DNA of 7,587 nt from positions 1-7,587 of the forward strand of contig JBKPDW010000469.1 in the NCBI GenBank assembly GCA_046728115.1. The letters are read 5' to 3'. Source of the stretch: CAVSWN01 sp046728115. GTDB lineage: Bacteria > Acidobacteriota > Vicinamibacteria > Vicinamibacterales > CAVVIG01. Both the position numbers and the translations under genes were made by a program. Positions within the stretch are counted from its first letter, which is position 1. Every line of letters starts with the position of its first letter. Under the pieces are notes generated by a model. That model was not told where the DNA came from. It saw only the letters and a list, made by a program, of their open reading frames with translations, and did no database searches. Positions 1-6,977 of this stretch are shown piece after piece.

Positions 1-1
1 G

Positions 2-241
2 CGTGTAATTCTGCGGTACGCGGACTCGCGCGATCTGCTGGTGTCCGGCCTGGTCGAAAATGGCACCGAGATCGCGCAGCATCCGGCCGTCGTCGACGTG
101 CCTTTCGACAAAGGACACGTCGTCGTGTTCTCCAACAACCCGATCTGGCGCGGCGAAACCGCAGGCAGCTACTTCCTGGTGTTCAACGCGTTGTTGAATT
201 ACGACCAGCTGGGGGCCGGTAGAAAACTTGATGCCCGCTAG
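2..241 (+). CDS. C-terminal fragment of a secreted M14-peptidase-like protein (5' end outside window)
   Basis: An open frame runs from base 2 with no start required and ends at a TAG at 239-241, so only the last ~79 residues are present. The tail reads as a beta-rich domain with the segments RYADSRDLLVSG, PAVVDVPFDKGHVVVFSNNP and GSYFLVFNALLNYD. From memory, this ending (a 'GKGHVVLFANNP' strand followed by 'SYFLVFNALLNYD') is typical of large secreted acidobacterial proteins annotated as M14 zinc carboxypeptidases, where it follows the catalytic domain. No catalytic residues are in the window, so peptidase activity cannot be judged. The next gene starts 13 bp downstream on the same strand, suggesting co-transcription. 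An internal GTG at 41 could open a frame of 66 codons, but the reading is continuous upstream of it, so a truncated gene is the better explanation. Confidence 0.7.
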   Translation, partial: RVILRYADSRDLLVSGLVENGTEIAQHPAVVDVPFDKGHVVVFSNNPIWRGETAGSYFLVFNALLNYDQLGAGRKLDAR

Positions 242-245
242 GTCT

Positions 246-249
246 GAGG
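246..249 (+). promoter_or_regulatory. Shine-Dalgarno GAGG that fixes the start of the next gene
   Basis: GAGG lies 5 nt upstream of the ATG at 255. The alternative in-frame ATG at 228 would add nine residues (MMPARSEVR) ahead of an otherwise textbook signal peptide and would overlap the preceding gene. The SD supports 255. Confidence 0.55.
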
Positions 250-254
250 TCCGT

Positions 255-1988
255 ATGAAATTCCTGTCCGTCTGTGCGGTGGGTATACTCTCCGCGACCT
301 GCACCTCCGCAGTGTCCGCACAGATTCCGCCGCCGCCGCCTCCTCCGCCCCCGGGGGTCCTGGCAGCCAGTCAGCCGCCGCGCGACACGTCGGGTAAGCC
401 GGGCACGGCGATCATCCGCGGACGGGTCGTCGCGGCCGATACAGGTCAGCCCCTGCGGAAGGTGTTCGTGCGTGCATCGTCGCCCGAGGTTCGCGAAGGC
501 CACGTCGCGAGTACTGATACCGAGGGGCGGTACGAGCTCAAAGAGTTGCCCGCCGGGCGCTACACGCTGAACGCCAGCAAGGGGAGCTATGTCGGGCTCG
601 CGTACGGCCAGGTGCGGCCGTTTGAACCCGGCAAGCCGCTCGAGATTGCGGACGGCCAGACGGTCGAGAAGGTCGACTTCATGTTGCCGCGCGGCGCCGT
701 CATCACCGGTCGCGTTCTCGACGAATTCGGCGAGCCGGTCGCTGACGCGCAAGTGGCCCCGATGCGATACGTCAACCAGGGTGGAAGGCGCCGGCTGCAG
801 CCGAGCGGGCGAATGTCGATGACGAACGACATCGGCGAGTATCGCATCTTCGGCCTGCCGCCCGGGTCGTACTACATTTCCGCCACGATGCGCGGCGGCG
901 GGATGGGCATCATGATGAACGCGCAGTCGGACGATCGATCTGGCTACGCGCCAACGTATTTTCCTGGCACCGGCAACGCCGCCGAGGCGCAAAAGCTGAC
1001 GGTTGGCCTCGGGCAGTCGCTCACCGACGTCAACGTCACGTTGATCCCGACGCGGATTGCGACCGTGAGCGGCATCGCCGTCGACTCGCAAGGACGCCCG
1101 CTGACGGGCGGCATGGTCATGGTGGTCCAGCGCCAGGGCGGCGCTGGCGGATTCTCGATGAACGGCGGAGGAATGATTCGGCCGGATGGCACGTTCACGG
1201 TAAACGGACTCGCGCCTGGCGACTATACCTTGCAGGCCAACACCGGACCCGGCGGCGGATTCGACACCGCGGCGGAATTCGCCACGGCGGAAATCACCGT
1301 GGCCGGCGAAGACATCGCCGGCATTCGGCTCGTCAGCGTCAAATCATCATTGCTGACCGGGCGAATTGTCTTCACCGACGCCAGAGCAGCGAGTTCCGTG
1401 CGGCCGGGCTCGCTGCGCCTGATGGCCGCGGCCAAGAACCCCGAGGACTTCAGTCCGTTCGCGGGCGGACAGGGACGGGTGAACGACGACTTCTCGTTCG
1501 AGATCAAGGCGCGCCCGGCGCACGTGATGCTCCGCGTCAACTCGCAGGCGAGCGGGTGGATATTGAAGTCGGTGAAGCTGAACGGCACCGACGTTACCGA
1601 CGGCGGCTTCGAGATCAGGCCCAACGAAGATCTGACCGGGCTCGAAGTGGAGATGACCAACCTACTGACGGAGGTGTCGGGCGGCGTGACCAACGCCCGC
1701 AGCGAACCGGTGAAGGAGTACTCGCTCATCATCTTCGCGCGGGATCGCGAGATGCTGTTCCCGGGTTCCCGCTTCGTGCGAACAGGTCGTCCCGATCAGG
1801 ACGGGCGATTCAAGATCAGCGGTCTGCCCGCGGGTTCCTACTACGCAATCGCGGTCGATTACATCGATCCCGCCGACGATGCGTCGGATCCGGTATTCCT
1901 GGATCGTATGCGTGAGAAGGCATCATCGTTGTCATTGACGGATGGCGAGGCGAAGACGTTGGATTTGAAGCTGTCGACGTCTTCGTAG
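255..1988 (+). CDS. Secreted carboxypeptidase-regulatory-like repeat protein
   Basis: This is a 577-residue exported protein made of tandem Ig-like/transthyretin-like beta-sandwich units of the carboxypeptidase regulatory-like type. A Sec signal peptide (MKFLSVCAVGILSATCTSAVSA, residues 1-22) is followed by nine consecutive prolines (25-33). Repeat units can be traced by the pattern 'G.V.D..G.P...V.V......D..G.Y.....L..G.Y.L.A'. Copies begin near IIRGRVVAADTGQPL, VITGRVLDEFGEPV, VSGIAVDSQGRPL, LLTGRIVFTDA and VSGGVTNARSEPV. Each except the fourth carries a 'LPAG.Y' or 'LAPGDY' turn. No enzymatic motif and no TonB-dependent receptor barrel follows, so it is a stand-alone repeat protein. Proteins of this architecture are abundant and uncharacterised in Acidobacteriota; polysaccharide or protein binding at the cell surface is a guess. 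It probably shares a transcript with the preceding gene and converges on the GNAT gene, leaving 59 bp in which I see no clear terminator hairpin. Confidence 0.85.
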   Translation: MKFLSVCAVGILSATCTSAVSAQIPPPPPPPPPGVLAASQPPRDTSGKPGTAIIRGRVVAADTGQPLRKVFVRASSPEVREGHVASTDTEGRYELKELPAGRYTLNASKGSYVGLAYGQVRPFEPGKPLEIADGQTVEKVDFMLPRGAVITGRVLDEFGEPVADAQVAPMRYVNQGGRRRLQPSGRMSMTNDIGEYRIFGLPPGSYYISATMRGGGMGIMMNAQSDDRSGYAPTYFPGTGNAAEAQKLTVGLGQSLTDVNVTLIPTRIATVSGIAVDSQGRPLTGGMVMVVQRQGGAGGFSMNGGGMIRPDGTFTVNGLAPGDYTLQANTGPGGGFDTAAEFATAEITVAGEDIAGIRLVSVKSSLLTGRIVFTDARAASSVRPGSLRLMAAAKNPEDFSPFAGGQGRVNDDFSFEIKARPAHVMLRVNSQASGWILKSVKLNGTDVTDGGFEIRPNEDLTGLEVEMTNLLTEVSGGVTNARSEPVKEYSLIIFARDREMLFPGSRFVRTGRPDQDGRFKISGLPAGSYYAIAVDYIDPADDASDPVFLDRMREKASSLSLTDGEAKTLDLKLSTSS

Positions 1989-2047
1989 CGTACGAATCTG
2001 GCCCGTGTCCGCCATCACCGCGTGCTACACCGATCCGAAAAGCGCTT

Positions 2048-3022
2048 CTAGAACAGGTCGCCGTGCCAGTACAGGACGTCCTCGGCGCGGATCGGCAGCG
2101 CAGCTTTGGCACGAGCGCTCAGCGCCCGCACCATCATCACTTCCGACGAAGGCTGCGCATCGATCACTTCGACCTGCGGTGGCCGAAACGACGGGGGCAG
2201 CCACGCAGTGATCGACGGGCGCTGCTCGGCAGGGTCGCGCGCGATGAGGCTCTGCAGCATGGCACCGACACGAGCGCCTGACGGATCGCGGTCACCGCAC
2301 TCCTCGACGATCCATCGCCCGGGCGGCAGCGCGGTCAGGACCACATAGGCGACGGCAGAGGATCCCTCCTCGGCGGCGAAAAACTGCACGGCTCGCGCGG
2401 ACGGCGATCCAAGGCCCGCAAGGATCCGTTTCCTGGCGATCACGTAGTGCACAAAGTCACGATCTCGATTCAAGTGGAATCGAAACGGCTGCGCGCGCGT
2501 CCGGCACATGTCGACGATGTCAGGCAGGTCGCGATCGTCGGCGTAACGGTTCATCATCGCCGGCGCACCGCGGCGATCCGGCTCCCGCACGCGCAACGCA
2601 AGTGCAGCGGTCGGAATCGTTTCGAAGCCCAGACGAGCGTAGTAGTCAGGGCCGATTTCGGAGAACAGTAGCGCCAGATCAACGCCGTCATCAGCACCGA
2701 GCTCGAGTATCCGCTCGATGAGCTCCCGTGCAGCTCCTTTGCGGCGATGAGCCGGCTGCGTGAACACGGCTCCCAAGCCCAAGACTCGCATCACCTGGCC
2801 ATCGAGCGAAGCGGTCAACTGATATCGCTTCAGGCTGGCAAGCACTTCCAGCCCCTCCACCAGGGCGAAGCGCTGCAGGTTCGTCCGTCCCCACGCCAGG
2901 GCGCGCTGCGCCGCGTAGTATTGCTCGTACGCCTGCTGGGTCAGGCCCTCACACCAGATCTCGTAGGTCGCGCGGAGGATAGCCCTCAGGATGGGGCCTT
3001 CAGCGATGACAACATCTGCCAT
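2048..3022 (-). CDS. GNAT family N-acetyltransferase
   Basis: This is a predicted cytoplasmic acetyl-CoA-dependent acyltransferase of 324 residues. The acetyl-CoA-binding motif A is visible as GAVFTQPAHRRKGAARELIE (about residues 84-103), with the R-x-x-G-x-A pyrophosphate loop in RRKGAA. Motif B follows as LLFSEIGPDYYARLGF (about 109-124), with the usual tyrosines. The protein is about twice the length of a minimal GNAT; the C-terminal half (about 140-324) has no motif I recognise and may be a second, degenerate GNAT-like or substrate-binding lobe. The 'SEIGPDYYARLGF' segment is reminiscent of fungal LYC1-type lysine acetyltransferases, but the substrate is unknown. The gene is monocistronic on the minus strand and diverges from the DUF1800 gene. 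I see no good Shine-Dalgarno before its ATG, whose complement lies at 3020-3022, so the start rests on frame and motif placement. Confidence 0.85.
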   Translation of the reverse strand: MADVVIAEGPILRAILRATYEIWCEGLTQQAYEQYYAAQRALAWGRTNLQRFALVEGLEVLASLKRYQLTASLDGQVMRVLGLGAVFTQPAHRRKGAARELIERILELGADDGVDLALLFSEIGPDYYARLGFETIPTAALALRVREPDRRGAPAMMNRYADDRDLPDIVDMCRTRAQPFRFHLNRDRDFVHYVIARKRILAGLGSPSARAVQFFAAEEGSSAVAYVVLTALPPGRWIVEECGDRDPSGARVGAMLQSLIARDPAEQRPSITAWLPPSFRPPQVEVIDAQPSSEVMMVRALSARAKAALPIRAEDVLYWHGDLF

Positions 3023-3086
3023 GCCGCGAGTCGATTGTATGGCAATTTTTTAAACGTCCGCACCACTTGGCCGGTCTAACGAGGCA
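3023..3086. promoter_or_regulatory. Divergent intergenic region, probable promoters for the GNAT and DUF1800 genes
   Basis: The 64 bp between two divergent starts include an A/T-rich patch at 3034-3055, which contrasts with the GC-rich surroundings. On the minus strand, TACAAT (complement of 3034-3039) resembles a -10 box, but no convincing -35 sits at the expected distance. On the plus strand GAGG at 3081-3084 precedes the DUF1800 ATG by only 2 nt, closer than usual. Promoter placement is inference. Confidence 0.35.
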
Positions 3087-4535
3087 ATGAAGCGCAGCCT
3101 CGTGCTCGTCGTCGCATTTTCTGCCACCTTGCTGGCAGCCTCGATCCCAAAAGACGACGAGACCATCCGGCACGTGCTGAACAGGATCGCCTTTGGCGCG
3201 CGACCCGGCGATATCGATCGCGTTCGGTCCATGGGATTTCAGCGGTACATCGAGGAGCAACTTCACCCGGAGCGCATCGCCGACGCTGCGTTGGGACCTC
3301 GACTACAGGGTCTGGCGACGATCAACTTGAGCTCGCGCGACATCCAGGAGCAGTTCGAGCGTCCGCTGGTCCAGGCGCGGCAGCAGATCAAGCAGAACGA
3401 CGGCGAGTCGTCTCCTGAGATGCGCGCGCTCCAACAAAAAGCACAAAGCGTCGTTCAGGAGCTTGCCGAACAGAAGCTGCTGCGGGCGGTTTACAGCGAG
3501 CGCCAGCTCCAGGAAGTGCTGGTGGACTTCTGGTTCAATCACTTCAACGTCGACGCCCGGAAAGGGCGGGATCGAGCGTTCATCACCGAGTACGAGCGCG
3601 AAGCGATCCGCCCGCACGTGCTTGGCAGGTTTCGCGATCTGCTGGGCGCGACGGCGAAGAGTCCCGCCATGCTCTTCTATCTCGACAACTGGATGAGCGC
3701 GGATCCCAATGGCCCTCATTGGGTTCCGACCTCATATCCGGTTCGAATCCCCCGATTTGGGGTCAGAGCCCAATTGCCGCGATTCCCAGGGGCCGGAGTC
3801 AGACCCCAGGCTCAGCAGAACATGCGGAAGGGGCTGAACGAGAACTATGGGCGCGAGCTGATGGAGTTGCACACGCTCGGTGTGGATGGCGGCTACACGC
3901 AAAAAGATGTGACCGAGGTGGCGCGCGCATTCACTGGCTGGACGATCGAAAATCCGCGGCAGGGCGGCGGATTCTATTTCGAACCGCGTATTCACGATCC
4001 TGGCGAGAAGGTGGTGCTGGGCAAGGTGATCAAGGCCGGCGGCGGTCAGTCTGACGGCGAGCAGGTGCTCGACCTGCTCGCGAAACATCCGTCAACGGCC
4101 CATTTCATTGCGACGAAGCTCATTCGCCGCTTCGTCAGCGACACGCCGCCGCCCGCACTGGTCGATCGCGCGGCCAAACGATTCCGCGACACCGACGGCG
4201 ATCTGCGCGAGGTGATGCGCACCATTCTCACGTCGTCCGAATTCCTGTCGTCAGCCGTGCGTGGCGCAAAGATCAAGTCCCCGTTCGAGTTCGTCGTCAG
4301 CGCGCTGCGCACGACGGGAACCGAAGTGGACGACGCGACGATGTACGTGAGATCGCTGCAGCAGCTGGGCGAACCGCTCTACATGTGTCAACCGCCGACC
4401 GGCTATAAGGACACAGCGGATGCTTGGGTCAACACTGGCGCGCTCGTGAACCGCATGAATTTCGCACTCAGACTGGCGAGAAACGACAAAGAGGCCGCCC
4501 TTGCGATCGGGGGCCCTGAGTTTCAGAAGAAGTAA
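3087..4535 (+). CDS. DUF1800 family exported protein
   Basis: This is a full-length DUF1800 protein (482 residues) of unknown biochemical function. A short hydrophobic signal (residues 1-19, MKRSLVLVVAFSATLLAAS) suggests export. Family hallmarks appear in order: HVLNRIAFGARPGDIDRV (29-46), VDFWFNHFNVD (146-156), SPAMLFYLDNWMS (192-204), GLNENYGRELMELHTLGV (249-266), GGYTQKDVTEVARAFTGWTI (268-287), KLIRRFV (344-350), KSPFEFVVSALRTTG (397-411) and WVNTGALVNRMNFAL (447-461). A region rich in Q, E and K at about 84-132 could be coiled coil. The linker at about 206-245 is encoded by REP-like repeat DNA and differs from the rest of the protein in character. The DUF1501 gene follows 16 bp after the stop, the usual pairing for this family. 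Those partners are generally thought to act together in the envelope, but no activity is established. The start is chosen because the signal peptide begins at once. Confidence 0.9.
   Translation: MKRSLVLVVAFSATLLAASIPKDDETIRHVLNRIAFGARPGDIDRVRSMGFQRYIEEQLHPERIADAALGPRLQGLATINLSSRDIQEQFERPLVQARQQIKQNDGESSPEMRALQQKAQSVVQELAEQKLLRAVYSERQLQEVLVDFWFNHFNVDARKGRDRAFITEYEREAIRPHVLGRFRDLLGATAKSPAMLFYLDNWMSADPNGPHWVPTSYPVRIPRFGVRAQLPRFPGAGVRPQAQQNMRKGLNENYGRELMELHTLGVDGGYTQKDVTEVARAFTGWTIENPRQGGGFYFEPRIHDPGEKVVLGKVIKAGGGQSDGEQVLDLLAKHPSTAHFIATKLIRRFVSDTPPPALVDRAAKRFRDTDGDLREVMRTILTSSEFLSSAVRGAKIKSPFEFVVSALRTTGTEVDDATMYVRSLQQLGEPLYMCQPPTGYKDTADAWVNTGALVNRMNFALRLARNDKEAALAIGGPEFQKK
3705..3723. repeat. 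Perfect hairpin inside the DUF1800 gene
   Basis: CCCAATG (3705-3711) and CATTGGG (3717-3723) are perfect complements around a 5 nt loop. The hairpin begins the anomalous linker segment of the DUF1800 gene and sits about 36 bp upstream of the first GTCAGA repeat. It is read as DPNGPHWV in the protein. Confidence 0.6.
3749..3810. repeat. Pair of REP-like GGRGTCAGASCCC repeats, translated in frame
   Basis: Two near-identical 13-mers, GGGGTCAGAGCCC (from 3759 or 3760, depending on how the G-run is aligned) and GGAGTCAGACCCC (3795-3807), lie 36 bp apart on the same strand. Each has G-rich and C-rich halves flanking GTCAGA, and each lies in imperfect palindromic context (TTGGG..CCCAA; GGGG..CCCC). 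They are read in the same frame as GVRAQ and GVRPQ. GGGGTCAGACCCC-type palindromes resemble, from memory, REP sequences dispersed in genomes carrying REP-associated tyrosine transposases. Only a genome-wide count can confirm that identity. Confidence 0.55.
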
Positions 4536-4540
4536 ATACC

Positions 4541-4546
4541 AAGGTG
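4541..4546 (+). promoter_or_regulatory. Shine-Dalgarno AAGGTG for the DUF1501 gene
   Basis: AAGGTG ends 5 nt before the ATG at 4552. Together with the Tat signal that begins right there, it excludes a longer reading from an in-frame TTG at 4501, which would overlap the DUF1800 gene. Confidence 0.65.
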
Positions 4547-4551
4547 ATGTG

Positions 4552-5808
4552 ATGCAGTCCCGTCGAGTCTTTCTGAAAAATGGCGCCTTCGCTCTCGTGA
4601 GCCTGGGCTTCGCGCCGTCGTTCCTGGCGCGAACGGCGCTCGCAGCCAATCGTCCCGGCCGATCGAGACGCCTCATCGCGATCTTTCAGCGCGGCGCCGT
4701 TGACGGTCTGAACGTTGTCGTCCCGTTCGGCGAAGCAGATTATTACCGAGCGCGGCCGAGCATCGCGATACGGCAGCCGGGCACCGACGGCGGCGCTCTC
4801 GATCTCGACGGCTTCTTCGGACTCAATCCGCGTCTCAAACCACTGAAGCCTCTATGGGACGAGCGCCGCCTTGCCATCGTTCATGCCTGCGGTTCGCCGG
4901 ACAGCACGCGCTCGCATTTCGACGCCCAGGATTACATGGAGACCGGCACGCCCGGGCTGAAGAGCACCGCGGACGGATGGCTCAACCGCTATCTTCAGGC
5001 CAAGCGTGAAGAGGCCGCGCAGCACGAGAAGAATCCGTTTCGCGCGGTCGCGCTGACGCAGCAGTTGCCCCGCATGCTGCAGGGCGCTGCGCCGGCGCTG
5101 GCCGTCAATAACCTGGGTCAATTCGGCGTCCGCGCCGGTCAACGAAGCGACGAAGCGTCGGCGCTGTTCGAAGCCGCGTACGGATCGGCGGCGGATGGCA
5201 TCCTGAACGGCACCGCTCGCGGCGCGTTCGACGCGATGAAGATGCTGAAGGCAGCGGACCCCGCGCACTACCAACCGGCCAACGGCGCCGAATATCCGAC
5301 GACGCCATTCGGCCAGGCGCTTCGGCAGATCGCGCAGCTCACCAGGGCGAACGTGGGGCTCGAGGTCGCGTTCGCCGACCTGGGCGGCTGGGATACGCAT
5401 GTGAATCAGGGCAACGCCGAGGGGCAGCTGGCCAATCGGCTCGACGATTTCGCGCGAGCGATTGCCGCGCTCGCCGCCGATCTCGGCGACGACCTGGAAG
5501 ACACGGTAATCCTCACGATGTCGGAGTTCGGCCGCGCCGTGACCGAAAACGGCAATCGCGGCACCGACCACGGCCACGGAAACGCGATGATCGTGATCGG
5601 CGGCGCGGTGCGCGGCGGCAAGGTGTACGGCAAGTGGCCGGGGCTTGCATTCGAACAGCGTTATGACGGCCGCGATCTCGCGGTTACGACCGACTTCCGG
5701 GACGTGTTCGGCGAGATCGTCGTGCGCCACCTCGGCGTCACCGACCCGCGGACGATCTTTCCGGGCTACGCGGTTCAGGCGTCGAAGTTCACCGGACTGT
5801 TCGCCTAG
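4552..5808 (+). CDS. DUF1501 family Tat-exported protein
   Basis: This is a 418-residue DUF1501 protein with a clear twin-arginine signal: SRRVFLKNG at residues 3-11, a hydrophobic stretch to about 29, and TALAA as the likely cleavage region near 32. It should therefore be exported folded, possibly with bound metal. Family motifs appear in order: FQRGAVDGLNVVVPFGE (45-61), GSPDSTRSHFDAQDYMETG (114-132), DLGGWDTHVNQG (276-287), TMSEFGRAVTENGNRGTDHG (322-341) and GHGNAMIVIGGAVRGGKVYG (341-360). The conserved Asp, His and Asn residues in GGWDTH and GNRGTDHGHG fit the alkaline-phosphatase/sulfatase-like superfamily to which DUF1501 is assigned, but the reaction is unknown. The gene lies 16 bp behind DUF1800 with its own strong SD. 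The two are almost certainly co-expressed and may form one complex. Confidence 0.92.
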   Translation: MQSRRVFLKNGAFALVSLGFAPSFLARTALAANRPGRSRRLIAIFQRGAVDGLNVVVPFGEADYYRARPSIAIRQPGTDGGALDLDGFFGLNPRLKPLKPLWDERRLAIVHACGSPDSTRSHFDAQDYMETGTPGLKSTADGWLNRYLQAKREEAAQHEKNPFRAVALTQQLPRMLQGAAPALAVNNLGQFGVRAGQRSDEASALFEAAYGSAADGILNGTARGAFDAMKMLKAADPAHYQPANGAEYPTTPFGQALRQIAQLTRANVGLEVAFADLGGWDTHVNQGNAEGQLANRLDDFARAIAALAADLGDDLEDTVILTMSEFGRAVTENGNRGTDHGHGNAMIVIGGAVRGGKVYGKWPGLAFEQRYDGRDLAVTTDFRDVFGEIVVRHLGVTDPRTIFPGYAVQASKFTGLFA

Positions 5809-5815
5809 ACGAATT

Positions 5816-5852
5816 GGGTAATCGGGTAATCTGGTAATGGATTGGATTACCC
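5816..5852. repeat. GGGTAATC octamer repeats with an inverted copy at the start of the PLP gene
   Basis: GGGTAATC occurs twice back to back (5816-5823, 5824-5831), followed by the degenerate unit TGGTAATG (5832-5839) and an exact inverted copy GATTACCC (5845-5852). The inverted copy can pair with either direct copy to form an 8 bp stem (loop 13 or 21 nt). The structure ends one base before the GTG start at 5854. No T-run follows, so it is not a typical intrinsic terminator. Confidence 0.6.
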
Positions 5853-5853
5853 A

Positions 5854-6966
5854 GTGCGCCTTTCAGCGCTCCCCACTCCCCAGGTCCTGATCGATCACGC
5901 CCGCGCACGGGCCAACATCCGGCGCGTACAGGCGCTCGCGAACGCCAACGGTCTCCGGCTGCGGCCCCACGCCAAGACACACAAATCGCCGGTCGTGGCG
6001 AAATGGCAGCTCGATGCCGGCGCGGTCGGCGTGTGCTGCGCGAAGACCGGCGAGGCAGAAGTGTTCGTCGACGCGGGGATCACCGACATCCGCCTGCCAT
6101 ACCCGGTCAACCCTTCGAACGCGTCGCGCATGCTCGCGCTCATGGAGCGCGCGAGCATGTCGATCATCGTCGACGATCTCGATGTGGCGCGCGCCTGGTC
6201 CACGGCGATGCAGCGAGCTGGCCGTACGCTCGACGTGCTGATCAAAGTGGATGTGGGGTTCCATCGCTGCGGAATCGACCCCGCCGGCGACGCACTGGGA
6301 TTCATCCAGACCGTCGCAGGGCTGCCGGGCATCCGACTCTGCGGCCTCCTGAGCCACGCAGGGCACGGTTACCATGCCGCCTCGGATGCCGAGCTCTCGA
6401 CCATCGCCTGCGACGAAGCCACGACGCTCGTCCGTCTGCGCGAGCGCGCCGCAGCGTCCGGCATCCCGCTCGAGGAACTGTCCGTTGGGGCAACGCCCAC
6501 GCTGCGGTTCAGCGTGCAGCAGCGCAGCCTCACTGAGCTACGGCCGGGCAACTACGTGTATTTCGATCGCACGCAGGTCGCCCTGGGCGCGGCCTCGCTC
6601 GACGACTGCGCCTTGACCGTGCTCGCCACCGTCGTCTCGAAGCCCGCCGCCGACCGTATCATCCTCGACTGCGGGAGCAAGACACTCACCAACGATCTCG
6701 CGCGCGGCATCTCGAAATCGCCAGGTTACGGCGCGGTGCTGCGAGGTGACGGACAGATCGACGAATCACTCCTGATCGAACGTCTCTCGGAAGAACATGC
6801 CACGGTTCGCGTGACGGGCGGCACGCCGCTGAAGCCCGGCGATCGCGTTCGAGTGCTTCCGAATCACTCCTGCGTTGTCTCGAATCTCGTGGATTCCGTT
6901 CAACTGGTGGACGGCGACACGGTGGTTGTTACGATCCCGATCGCGGCACGTGGCAAGATCCAGTAG
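5854..6966 (+). CDS. Fold-type III PLP enzyme, D-threonine aldolase / D-serine dehydratase family
   Basis: This is a predicted cytosolic PLP- and metal-dependent lyase acting on a D-hydroxy amino acid (370 residues, normal for the family). An alanine-racemase-like TIM barrel begins with TPQVLIDHARARANI and contains RPHAKTHK (38-44); Lys41 is the expected Schiff-base lysine. Other barrel motifs are KVDVGFHRCG (131-140), LLSHAGHGY (165-173), the phosphate-binding GATPT (212-216) and ELRPGNYVYFD (228-238). The C-terminal beta domain carries PNHSCVVSNL (336-345), where His338 and Cys340 form an H-x-C metal pair, as in D-serine dehydratases of this fold; bacterial D-threonine aldolases studied structurally use H-x-D. 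The substrate is therefore open: D-threonine to glycine plus acetaldehyde, or D-serine to pyruvate plus ammonia. Start choice: GTG at 5854 matches the usual N-terminus (MRLSxLPTP); an in-frame TTG at 5842 would add four residues. Neither has a good SD. I see no obvious microcompartment encapsulation helix at either end. Confidence 0.85.
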   Translation: MRLSALPTPQVLIDHARARANIRRVQALANANGLRLRPHAKTHKSPVVAKWQLDAGAVGVCCAKTGEAEVFVDAGITDIRLPYPVNPSNASRMLALMERASMSIIVDDLDVARAWSTAMQRAGRTLDVLIKVDVGFHRCGIDPAGDALGFIQTVAGLPGIRLCGLLSHAGHGYHAASDAELSTIACDEATTLVRLRERAAASGIPLEELSVGATPTLRFSVQQRSLTELRPGNYVYFDRTQVALGAASLDDCALTVLATVVSKPAADRIILDCGSKTLTNDLARGISKSPGYGAVLRGDGQIDESLLIERLSEEHATVRVTGGTPLKPGDRVRVLPNHSCVVSNLVDSVQLVDGDTVVVTIPIAARGKIQ

Positions 6967-6977
6967 ACTAGTGAACC

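Noticed and set aside
183..1091. 302-codon open frame on the minus strand antisense to the repeat protein
   Set aside because: Arg/His/Pro-rich composition typical of a shadow frame in GC-rich DNA. No motif is visible, while the plus-strand frame has a signal peptide, an SD and a repeated domain pattern.
1989..2047. Intrinsic terminator between the convergent repeat-protein and GNAT genes
   Set aside because: No stable stem followed by a T-run is visible on either strand.
3736..3760. tRNA T-loop-like string GGTTCGAATCCCC suggesting a tRNA gene or attachment site
   Set aside because: The flanking bases do not form the T stem beyond two pairs, and no acceptor, D or anticodon arm can be placed. 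It lies inside the DUF1800 reading frame.
4501..4551. Upstream TTG start for the DUF1501 protein
   Set aside because: It would overlap the DUF1800 gene and place 17 residues before a canonical Tat signal; the SD at 4541-4546 points to the ATG at 4552.
6003..6536. 177-codon plus-strand frame inside the PLP gene
   Set aside because: Arginine-rich shadow of the PLP enzyme, whose motifs are continuous through this region.
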